From Pantoea eucrina (GTDB lineage Bacteria > Pseudomonadota > Gammaproteobacteria > Enterobacterales > Enterobacteriaceae): a stretch of 64,000 bases of DNA. The position numbers and the translations under genes were made by a program. This document shows, piece by piece, positions 27,062-39,000 of this stretch (its first letter is position 1; every line of letters begins with the position of its first letter). Where the stretch lies: positions 1-64,000 of the forward strand of contig NZ_MIPP01000017.1 of NCBI RefSeq assembly GCF_002095385.1. The letters are read 5' to 3'. The notes under the pieces were generated by a model. It made no database searches and had not been told where the DNA came from. It saw only the letters and a program-made list of their open reading frames with translations.

Positions 27062-30000
27062 CTATGCCGTGTGGTTTTGGTGCGGTTGCTGCAGCAGCTC
27101 CTCCAGTGACACGTTAACGCCTTCCAGCGTGATCAGCTGCGTAGTGCTGTAGCCCGTCCCGCTACCGTCACGATCGATTGAAAGCACGGTGCTGCCATCA
27201 GAAGTATGGTCCACTTTCACGAAATCATTAATATTACTTGTGGAATCATTCCAGCCGATCAGCAGTTCACTGATATCAATCTTGTCTCCCTGGGCGACGT
27301 TAAAGTCGGTCCAGGTGTCGTGGCCGTTGCCGCCGGTGGCGTCAGCGCGATCCAGCAGATGGTAAACCAGCGTATCTGCGCCGGCGCCAGCGGTGATGGT
27401 GTCATCGTAGGCGCTGCTGGTCAGCGTATCGTTACCGCCGGTTCCGTTAATGGTCGGGTGCAGCTCAATGGTGAAGCTGTGGCTGGTCAGGGTGCCGTCC
27501 CGGCCCGCCAGGGTGTAACTGAATACCTCCTTATGCGTAATGTTCTGGACGTTAACATCCGCATTGAGTGAGTAGGTGTAGCTTCCGCTGGCGCTGACCT
27601 GCAGCACGCCGAACTCACCGGCTACCTGCGTCATACCGGCCGCTCCCACCGTGGTTTCCGCCCCCAGAGCATTAGTGATGGTTAAGGTTCCGCTGTGCGT
27701 GCCGGCGCTGTCAGCCCAGATGCTGCCGCTCGCGTCATGCTCAGCGCTGCTGCTTTCCGCCAGCAGACTGGTGGCGGCAAACAGCGTGGCCGCCGGGCCG
27801 TTATGCAGCGTTACCGTCAGCGTGGCGGAGGTTACCGTGCCGCTGGCGTCCCGCACTGAATAGGTAAAGGTATCCGTCGCCGGCAGCGTGTCGATATTCA
27901 GTCCCGCTTTCAGCGCATAGGTATAGTTGCCTCGCGCATCCAGGGTCAGCGTACCGTAGCTGCTGTTGATCACCGTATTACCCGTGCCGGCAACCGTTGC
28001 GCCGCCCGCCGTTGTAACCGCCACACCGGCCGGTACCGTACCGGCTATCGAACTGGTGTCGTTCGCCAGCAGATTACCGGTGACGGTGGCCGCCGTGGTC
28101 ACCGCCAGCGTGGTGAAGTCTGACACCGTGCTGATGGTGGTGGTGGGCAGGATGCCCACACTCACGTTGGAACCAATCACTACCGCATAGTTACCGGTGC
28201 CCAGGTTGCTGTAGGTCACGTTGGCCCCGGTCTGGGTGCCCAGAGAAATCAACCCGGTGGAGAGATAGTTACCCCGCGTATTGATCAACTGCCAGCTGCC
28301 ATTCGCCTGCTGTTCATACAGGTAGAGGGAGTAGGTTGAGATCAGGCTGATACCGCCCACCGAACCATTGAGCGTAACGGTGCGGGTATCATCCGGCCCT
28401 ACGCTGAAGACAAAGGCGTTGCCGCTGGAGAGCACGCTGGCATTCAGCACACTTCCCAGTCCGATGTTCGCCAGCGCAATATGGGAGACGCTGGTAGTGC
28501 CATTGCTGATAGTCGCCTGCGTGGTGGTGTAATCCACCTCGTTGCTGTCGTTGGTTGCGACTACGCGAATCGCCCCGAGTACGGAAGCGCCAGCAGAGAC
28601 GTTGCCCGCGCGATCTGTCTGCACCACTGACAGAGCAGCGCCGGTGATTTGCGGCGAGGTCAGCGTAATGCTGAAGCTGCCGCTGGCCTGCACCACACCG
28701 CTACCGATAGCGTTACCGCTGGCATCGCGTACCGTGACAGTAGCATTAGCCTCACCGGTGCCGGTTAAGGTGGTGCCGGCTGCGTTAACCTGCAGCCCAC
28801 CCACTGCTGCTGGCGGTACGGTATCGACGTTCACCGTTGCGGTGGTGTTACCGGTGCTGACGTTACCCGCCGCATCGGTCACAGTGGTACTTAAGGTGTG
28901 CGCCCCGTTCGTCAGCGCGGCAGGAGTAAAGGTCCAGGTCCCTCCGCTGCCGACGCTGACTGAGCCAATCGCCGTCGCGCCATCAAAGATGGTGACAATA
29001 GCTCCCGCTTCTGCCGTACCGCTCAGCACTGGCGTGGTGTCACGGGTGAACGCACCGTTTGCCAGCGTAACCGGTGTGGTGCCAGCATCGTCAGTGATAG
29101 TGAGCGTACTTGCCACGGGTGCCACGTTATCCACCACCAGCGTGGTGGATACCTGCGGGCTGACGTTGCCTGCCGCATCAGTCTGCGTCACGCTCAGCGT
29201 ATGACTTCCATTGCTAAGCGTACCAGTGATGAAGCTCCAGGTACCGTTCGTACCGACCGTGGTGCTGCCCAGCACTTGCGTCCCTTCGTACACGGTAATG
29301 CGGGCGCCTGACTCACCGTTCCCGGAGAGCAGCGGCGTACTGTCGCTGGTAAAGCCGTTGTTGGGAATAGTGACAGCGGTAATGCCGTTGTTGTTGAACG
29401 CCGTCAGATTGGTCACGGCCGCTGGAGCGATGGTGTCAATCACCACTGTCGCCGCCGTGCTGCCGCTGACATTACCTGCTAAATCCGTAACGGTCACCGT
29501 AAGCGGATGCGAGCCATTATTCAGCGGCGTCAGCGGCGTGAAGCTCCAGCTGCCGTCCGTCTGTACAATCGCCGTGCCCAGTAGCTGACCATTATCCTGA
29601 ATACTCACGCGCGCCCCGGCTTCTGCTGCGGCTACCGTACCGCGCAGCGTTGGCGTAGTGTCGTTAGTAGAACCTCCGTTCGCCACTGTCGCCCCGGTAA
29701 CATCATTAATGATGGTCAGGGTGGAATTGACTGGCGCTACGGTATCCACCGTCACGTTAATCGCATCTGAACGCGGCCCGACGTTACCAGCGCTGTCCGT
29801 AACGGTGACGCTCAGCGCATGCGCACTGTTGCTCAGGGTGGGTGAGATAAAGCTCCACGCGCCCTGGGCGTTTGCAATCGCCGTACCCAGCACCGTGTTG
29901 CCGTCGTACACCGTTACCCTGCCGTTCGCCTCTGCCGTGCCGTTCAGCGTCGGCGTGTTGTCATTGGTGATACCGCTGTTAGCGACCGGCGCTCCCGTCA

Positions 30001-33000
30001 CATCATTGGTCAGCCGTAGTCCGGTCGCCGCCAGCGGTGCGATGGTGTCGATGGTCAGGGTGATGGCAGCGTTTGGTCCGGTGTTGCCAGCCGCATCCGT
30101 TGCCGCGACGTTAAAGGTATGCAACCCGTCCGGACGCACGCTGGTGACAAAACTCCAGCTGCCATTGCTGCCCGCCGTGACCGAGCCCAGTATCGTATCG
30201 CCATCGCGAATCGTGACCACGCTGTTGGCCTCTGCCGTACCGCTCAGGCGCGGCGTATTGTCATTGGTCACACCGCTTGCCGCAATATTCACCGGCGTAC
30301 TGCCATTGTTGTTGGCCGCCGTCAGCGCAGTGACCGCAGGCGGTGGCGTCACATCGATCATCACGCTGCTGCTGGTGGTACCGCTGACGTTACCCGCCGC
30401 ATCTGTCACCGCAACGTTGAGCGTTACCATGCCTTCACCCAGCGCCGTGCCTGGGGTAAAGGTCCAGTTGCCCGTCGCATCGGCAATTGCCGTACCCAGC
30501 AGGGTGTCACCGTTGCGCAACGTAATGGTGCTGTTGGCTTCTGCTCTGCCGCTCAGGGTTGGCGTGGTGTCGTTAGTCACACCGCCGTTCGGGATCGCCG
30601 CGCCGTTGCCGTCGTTGGTTACGACCAGCGTTGAAGCGACTGGTGCGACCGTGTCCACAATCACCGTAACCGGCGCAGTACGCGATCCAATGTTACCGGC
30701 CGCATCCGTTACCGCCACACTCAGGCTATGCGCGCCGTTCGCCAGCGTCGGTGAGGCGAAGATCCAGCCACCGTTGCCATCGACTGTTGCCGTCCCAAGC
30801 AGGGTATTGCCATCGTAAACGCTGACCGTAGTGTTGGCCTCCGCGCTCCCGCGCAGCGTTGGCGTGGCGTCATTGGTGGCTCCCCCGGCTGGGATATTTA
30901 CGCCCGTGACATCGTTCTGTACCACCACATTGGTAGCGATAGCCGGTGGCGTCGCATCTACGGTCAGCGTAAACGTTGCGGGTGTGCTGGCGTTTCCTGC
31001 GGCATCCCGGGCAACCACACTGAAGGTGTGCTGACCGTCAGGCAAGGTATTGGTGGTAAAGCCCCAGTTACCGTCTGCCGCCGCAATGACCGAGCCAACC
31101 GGCGCACCATTTTCGCTAACGATCACCAGCGATCCTGCTTCCGCCGTGCCGCTCAGGCGTGGCGTGTTGTCACTGGTGAGTCCGCCTGCCGCGATTGCAA
31201 CCGGCACGCTGCCGTTATTGTTGCTGGCCGTAATGGTGACCGCATCCGGTGCTACGGTATCAATATTAACCGTGGCGCTGGTGGCCGCGCTGACGTTGCC
31301 CGCCGCATCGGTCACGGTCACGTTGATGGTATGTGCACCTTCACTTAGCGCTGTCGCTGGCGTATAGCTCCATGTCCCGCCCGGCGGCACCGTCAGCGTA
31401 GTGAGCGGTGCACCATTGTTAGTGATAGCGATCGTACTGCCCGCTTCAGCCGTTCCGCTCAGCGTCGGCGTGCTATCAGAAGAAACCCCGCCGCCTGGCA
31501 CCGGTTGCGCGGTTTGGTCGTTAGTAATCACGAGCGTTGAAGCATTCGGTGCAACAGTATCAACAGTAAAGCTAAATGCCAGCGTGCGTGGGCCAATATT
31601 GCCTGCCGCATCGGTAACCGACACGCTCAGCGCGTGCTGGCCCTGGCTCAGAATCGGCGCAGAGAAAGTCCAGTCACCGCCACCGCTGGCAACCGCTGAA
31701 CCGATGGCGATATTGCCATCATAAATGGTAACAATGCCGCCAGGCTCTGTGCTGCCGGTCAGAACCGGCGTACTGTCGTTGATGACAGAGCCGGCGGCGA
31801 TGGGTTGCGCCGTGCCGCTACTGTCGTTGCTGACCACCAGATCGGCAACCGCTACCGGCGCAACGGTATCTACCGTAATACCGATGATGTCAGAACGCGG
31901 GCCGGCATCGTTACCGGGGTCTTCTGCGGTGACATACCACGAGTAGGTTCCGTCCGTCAGCGTCGGGGTATAGCTCCACTGCCCGCTGGCATTCGTCGTG
32001 ACGCTGGCAATCTCTGTTTCATCCACTGCGTTATAGATGCGAATGATCTCACCTGGGTTTGCTGCACCGCTCAGGGTTGGCGTATTGTCTTTTGTTACCG
32101 CATTGTCCGTCAGCGTCACCGGCGTGGTGCCGCTGTTGTCGGTGATCTGTAGTGATGAGGTTGCCGGTGGCAGATCCGCCTGCACGTTGACGTCGAATGG
32201 CGCGGAAGGCGCACTGACGTTACCCGCTGCATCCGTGACGGTTACGGTAAAGGTATGTACCCGGTTACTCAGCGCTTCGGTGGTGAAGGTCCAGCTGCCG
32301 CCCGCGCCCGCCGTTGCCGTACCCAGCAGCACGGTGCCGTCATAAATTGACACAGTGCTACCCGCTTCTGCCGTACCACTCAGCGTTGGCGTGTTGTCAT
32401 CCGTCGGGTCACCGCTGTTCAGCTCACCGGTCGTGCCGCCCACATTATCCGTTACTGTAAAACCAGCAACCGGCGCAGGTGCAACGGTATCAATATTGAT
32501 GGTAACCGGCCCGGTCGGCACACTGACGTTGCCCGCGGCATCCACCACCTGCACCGAGAAAGCATAGGTACCGTCATCCAGCGCGCCGGTTTCAAAGCGC
32601 CACACGCCACTGGCATCCGCCTGCGCTGAACCAATGACCGTGTCGCCCTGCAGCAGAGTAACGAGGGCACCGGCTGCTGCGGTACCGCGCAGTACCGGCG
32701 TGCTGTCGTTGGTAAAGCCGTTATTGCTGACCAGCTCAGGCGCACTGCCGTTATTGTCGTAAATATCAAACGTCAGCACCGGATCGGGCGCGATCGTATT
32801 GATCGTCAGACTGACATTCACCGGTTCACTGCTGTTGCCTGCCGCATCGCTGACGATGACTGACAGGTTGTAGCTGCCATTAGGGAGCGGATTAGTGTTC
32901 AGGCTCCAGCTGCCATCGTTGCCCACCGTGGCCGAACCCACCAGCGCATTATTGTCATAGACACTAACCGTGGTACCCGGCTCTCCCCTGCCGCTCAGCA

Positions 33001-36000
33001 GCGGCGTGTTGTCATTGGTCGCACCGCCGCTGGCAATGGTCGCCGGATTATCCGCATCGTTATCGTTCTGCACCAGCAGCCCGCTTACCGGCTGCGGCGG
33101 CGTCGCGTCCACCTGCAGCGTAAAGCTGGAGGATGGCGCACTGACATTGCCCAGCGCATCGGTCACGGTTGCGGTCAGCGTATGCTCACCGTCGGTCAGC
33201 GCCGGTGATGAGAAACTCCACGTGCCGCCAGCTGTGGCGATGGTTGAGCCTAACACTACGTCGCCATCATAGATGATGACCAGGCTAGCCGGCTCGGCTT
33301 CGCCGCTCAGCAGCGGCGTGTTGTCATTAGTGAATGTGCCATCCGGCACAGTCACCGGTTCGGCACCATTATCATTAGTCACCACCAGCGTGGCCTGCGC
33401 CGGCGCCTGGCTATCCACCGTAAAGGTGAGCGGCGCGGTCGCCGGACCGGTATTGCCGGCAGCATCGGTGACGGTCACCGTCAGGCTATGCCCGGCGTTG
33501 GTTAAGGTCGGCACGCTGAAGCTCCACTCACCGGCATCACTGGCAATCGCGGTGCCAATTGGCACCCCGTTATCCAGGATATTCACCCGGCTACCCGGCT
33601 CGGCGGTGCCGGCCAGCAGCGGCGTGTTGTCGCTGGTGGTTGAGCCAGAGATAATCGGTACAGTTGTGGTGCCGTTATCATTAGACAAGGTGAGATCGGC
33701 CGCCTGCGCAGGCGGCGTGGCGTCGATAGTTAGCTGTGCGGCCACAGGTGCGCTCAGGTTACCGGCGGCATCGCGCGCCGTGACCGTCAGAGTATAGTTG
33801 CCGTCCGTCAGCGGATTTTGTGGCGTAAAGCTCCAGCGGCCACTGTCACCAACGGTGACTGTACCCAGCTCGCCGTTCTGGCTGGCAATAACGATCACGC
33901 TGCCCGGATCGCCTGCACCGCTGAACAGCGGCGTGCTGTCATTGGTCAATCCGCCGTTCGGAATGATGACCGGTTCGCCGCTGCCGCTGTTATTGGCAAT
34001 AGAAAGTTCCGTCACCGCTGATGGCGCTACGGTATCAACATTAAACGCGATAATGTTGCTCGGCTCACTGACGTTGCCCGCCGCATCCGTTACGGTGACG
34101 CTCAGATTATGCTGACCGTCGGTAAGAATCGGTGAGTAACTCCAGGCCCCCTCTTCATCTGCCGTTGCGGTGCCAATTGGCGTCTGGCCGTCATAGACAA
34201 TGATGGTGCTGTTGGCCTCGGCCGTACCGCTCAGCAGCGGCGTGTTGTCACTGGTGCTGCTGCCGGAAGCGATTGGCGTAGCCGGATCCGCGTCATTGTT
34301 CACCAGTTGCAGACCCGCTGCCGCGTCAGGCGCATCGGTGTCCACGGTAAACGTAATCGGCTCCGAGCGCTCGCTGACGTTACCGGCAGCATCTGTCTCA
34401 GTAACTGACAGGCTGTGCGGTCCGTCGCTCAGCTCACCGGTGACAAACAGCCACGAGCCATCTGCGCCCACGGTCACCGTTCCCAGCGGCGTAGTACTGT
34501 CACCGTCATAGATGGTGATGATGCTGCCCGCGGTGGCCGTGCCGGTCAGTTCCGGCGTCGCGTCGTTGGTCGAGCCGCCTGACGGTATAGCCACCAGCGC
34601 GCTGCCTTCGTTATTACTTAGCGCTACGTTCAGCGGCGCATCCGGCGCGGTAAGATCGATGGTAAAGTTGTAGGGCGCGGATTCCGGGCCGACGTTACCC
34701 GCCGGGTCGGTGACACTGGCGGTCAGACTGTGCGGCCCCGCATCCAGCGCCGTTTCCGGCGTGACGCTCCAGCTGCCATCAGCGCCAGCAGTGGCGGAGC
34801 CGATGACGACCCCGTTATCGCGCACGATCACCAGACTATTCGGTTCGGCGCTGCCGCTTAACACCGGCGTGGTGTCATTAGTCGCGCCGCCGGCAGCCAC
34901 TGGTATAGCAGGATCGGCCTCATCGTTTGACAACTGCAGTCCGGCAGGCTCGGCAGGCGCTTCGGTATCCACCGTGAAATCGATAGCGGCAGAAGGCTCG
35001 CTGACATTACCTGCCGGGCTGGTTACCGTGGTGGTCAGACTGTGATCGCCCTGACTCAGCACCGGAATCGGGAAGGTCCATGCACCGCTGCTGTCCACCA
35101 GCACGGTGCCGAGCACGGTATTACCATCCAGAATCGTTACGGTGCTGCCTTCCGCTGCGCTGCCGCTCAGGACAGGCGTGGTGTCATTGGTCGCGTCGCC
35201 GCTGGTCACCGGCTGGTTGGCGGTACCGTTATTGCTGATGAGTTCTACCCCGCCCGCGGCTGGCGGTGTGGTCAGGTCGATAGTGAAATTGATAGCCGTC
35301 GACGCAGGTCCGCTGTTGCCCGCGGCATCGGTGACCACCGTCGTCAGGCTATGCGCACCCGCCTCCAGCGCAGGGTCAGGCGTGAAGGTCCAGCGACCGT
35401 CTGCATCGGTGCGCGCCGTGCCAAGCAATTCATCATTATCGTAAATAGCGACCGAGCTGCCGGGTTCCGCGCTGCCGCTGAACTGTGGCGTCACGTCATT
35501 AGTCACGCCATTGATCGGCAGCGGCGCGGTGCCGTTATCATTCGTCAGCTGCAGGTCGTCCGCGACCGCCGGAGCGGTGAGATCAATGTTGACCACAACC
35601 GGCCCGGAAGGAGGGCTGGTGTTGCCTGCCGGACTGGTCACGGTAGCACTCAGGCTATGACTGCCCTCACTGAGGGCGTTCGGCGGTGTAAAGGTCCAGA
35701 TGCCATCATCGCCCACGCTGACCGTACCGAGTTCAGTGGTGCCATCAAACACCGTGACCGTGCTGCCTGCGGCTGCGCTGCCACCGATCGCCGGCGTGCT
35801 ATCGTTGGTAAAACCGCCTGCAGCAATCGGTACCGGCGTGGTGCCGTTGTCGTTTACCAGAGTTATGCCGGTGGGAGCATCAGGCGGCGTGACATCGATA
35901 TTGATCGGCAGCGCTGCCGACGGCTCGCTGCTGTTACCGGCCGCATCCGTTACCGTAACCACCAGGTTGTGCTCGCCCGGAGAGAGTACCGGTGAGGTAA

Positions 36001-39000
36001 AGCTCCAGCGGCCATCGTTACCGACCACCGCGCTACCCAGCGTGTTGTTGCCGTCGCTAATGGTGACCGTACTGCCAGGTTCGGCGCGTCCGCTAACTAC
36101 CGGCGTGGTGTCATTGGTCACGCCGTTATTGATCGCGACTGGCGTGCCGCTCCGATCGTTGCTGAACACCACATCGCTGGCAACGGTCGGCGGCGTGGTA
36201 TCAATGGTCACCACCAGCGGCGAGGATGCCGGGCCGGTATTACCGGCAGGATCGGTTACGGTGGTGGTCAGGCTGTGATCGCCTTCGTCCAGCGCATTGT
36301 CCGGCGTAAAGCTCCAGTTGCCGTCGCTATCGGCAATCGCCGTTCCCAGCTCATTAGTGCCATCTGAAACGGTGATGGTGCTGCCTGACTCAGCGGTGCC
36401 GCTCAGCACCGGCTGCGTGACGTTGGTTACGCCACCGGAAGTAATCGCATCGCCATCGCCGTTGCTCAGCTGCAAGCCACCGGCTGCCGCCGGCGGCGCG
36501 GTATCAACAATCACCACCACTGGCGCAGATGGCGTGCTGATGTTGCCTGCCGCGTCACTTTGCGTCGTGGTCAGGCTGTGGTTACCCTCGCTCAGCGCTG
36601 GCAGAGTGAAGCGCCAGTTGCCGGTATCATCCACCGTGACGCTGCCCAGCGGCGTGCTGCCATCAGAAACAGTCACAACACTGCCCGCTTCCCCGCTGCC
36701 GCTTAATACCGGCGTGCGGGTATTGGTGGTTTCACCCGGCGGGATTTCTGCGCCCGCTCCGTTTTCCAGCACCAGGCCACCCGGTGCGCCCGGCGCAACG
36801 GTATCAATGGTGATGGTGAGGGTATTACTTTCCACCACGGTTCCGGCGCTATCGGTGTAGGTGGCGCGGAAGGCATAGGTGTTATCCAGCAGCGGATTCG
36901 GGGTAAAGCTCCAGAGGCCATCACTGCCCGCAATGACGCTGCCAATTTCAACGTTTCCATTAAACAGCGTGACCAGCACACCCGCTTCAGCACGGCCGCT
37001 GAGCACCGGCGTGGTGTCCTGCGTGCTGTCGTTATTCGCCAGTACCACCAGCGTACTGCCGTTGTTATCAGCCACCACCAGCAGTTCATTGGTCGGCGGG
37101 ATGCCTGCATCCACCGTCAGGTTAAAGGCTGGCGAGGCCGGGCCAACGTTACCGGCAGCATCGGTGACAGTAGTGGTGAGCGAATGCGCACCGTTGGTCA
37201 GCGCAGCCGGGGTAAAGCTCCAGCTGCCGTCGTCACCTGCCGTTACTGTTCCCAGTAACGTACTGCCATCGTAGATGCTGATGACCGAACCGGCTTCTGC
37301 GGTGCCGCTTAGTGCCGGAGTACTGTCAGCCGTGGTGGCACCGCTGCTCAGCGGAACACCCGTGCCGCTGCTGTCATCGCTGACCAGCAGGTCGCTGATA
37401 ACAGCAGGTGCAGTAGTATCAACGGTGAAGTTCAGCGCCGGCGTGGCCGGGCTGGCGTTGCCTGCGGCATCGGTGACCACCGTACTCAGGCTGTGACTGC
37501 CATCAGCCAGGGTGGGCAGCATAAAACTCCAGCCACCGCTGGCGCCCACGGCCACGCTACCCAGCACCGTGGTGCCATCCAGAATAGTCACAACGCTGCC
37601 CGCTTCCGCCTGACCGCTAAACATCGGCGTGCTGTCATTGGTGGCGATGCCGTCGGTAATGGGTACCACCGTACTGCCCGCGTCATTGCTCAGCGTCAGC
37701 TCGCTGGCTGCTGGCGGCGCCACGGTGTCGAGCGTGATGGAGAGCGCGGCGCTTTCAATGGTATTGCCGTTACCATCGTCAAAGGTAGCACGGAAGGTAT
37801 GCACGCCATCCTGCAGACTCAGCACCCGGTAGCTCCACTGACCATTAGCATCTGCGGTTACTGAGCCCAGTACTGTCGCACCGTCATACAATGTCACGAT
37901 GCTGTTTGCGCCAGCAAGACCGGTCAGCAGCGGCGTGCCATCGTTGGTTATATCGCCGTTGTTCAATCGCTCCAGCACGTTGCCGCTCTCGTCATACACT
38001 TCCAGTGACAGAGAAGCCTGCGGTGCGCCCGCGTTAATGGTCAGGGTAAAGTCTGGTGTCGCCGGACCCACATTACCTGCCACATCGGTGACTGTAACGG
38101 TAAGCGTGTGCAGACCATCACTTAGCGCTGGCGTAGTGAAGCTCCAGCTGCCGTTACTGTTTACGGCCACAATGCCCAGCAGTACATCTCCGTCATACAC
38201 ACTGACCTGACCGTCAGGCTCTGCTGTACCGCTAAGGGTCGGGGTGCGATCGTCAGTGGTATCACCGGAGATTAATGCGCCCTGCTGAGCGCCCACGTCG
38301 TCGCTGACCAGCAAATCAGCGATCGCTGCTGGCGGTACGGTATCGACGATGATGTTTATTGCAGGCGAGGCCGGCCCGGTATTGCCTGCGGCGTCAGTTA
38401 CGGTAGTAGTGAGACTATGCGCGCCTTCTGTCAGCTCAGGCGTGGTGAAACGCCAGCTGCCATCGGCATTAACCGCTGCCGAACCCAATACCATATCGCC
38501 ATCACTGATGGTCACTACGCTGCCAGGTTCTGCCGTTCCGCTGAGCAGCGGCGCGTTGTCATTGACGTTACCGTTTGCTGCGATCGGCACCTGCAGGCCA
38601 TTGCTTTCACTACTGACGATAAGATCTGCCGCGGCGGCTGGGGGAGTAGTATCAATAGTAAAAGTAACCGGCGCCGAGGCCGGGCCGCTGTTGCCAGCAG
38701 CGTCGGTGGCCGTGGCTGTCAGGCTGTGGTTTCCTTCAGTCAGCTCTGGCGTGGTGAAGCTCCAGCTGCCGTCTGCATTCACCGTGGCGCTACCCAGCAC
38801 CGTGTCATTATCGCGCACGATAATGATGCTGTCCGGTTCCGCGCGGCCGCTTAAAACCGGCGTCGTATCATTAGTCGCGGCCCCTGCAACAACCGGCACA
38901 GCGGTTTCGCCTTCATCATTGACCAGCTGCAGACTATCTGGTGCGGCAGGACCCGCAGTATCGATAGTGATAGCAATCGCTGGCGTTTGCGACACCTCGC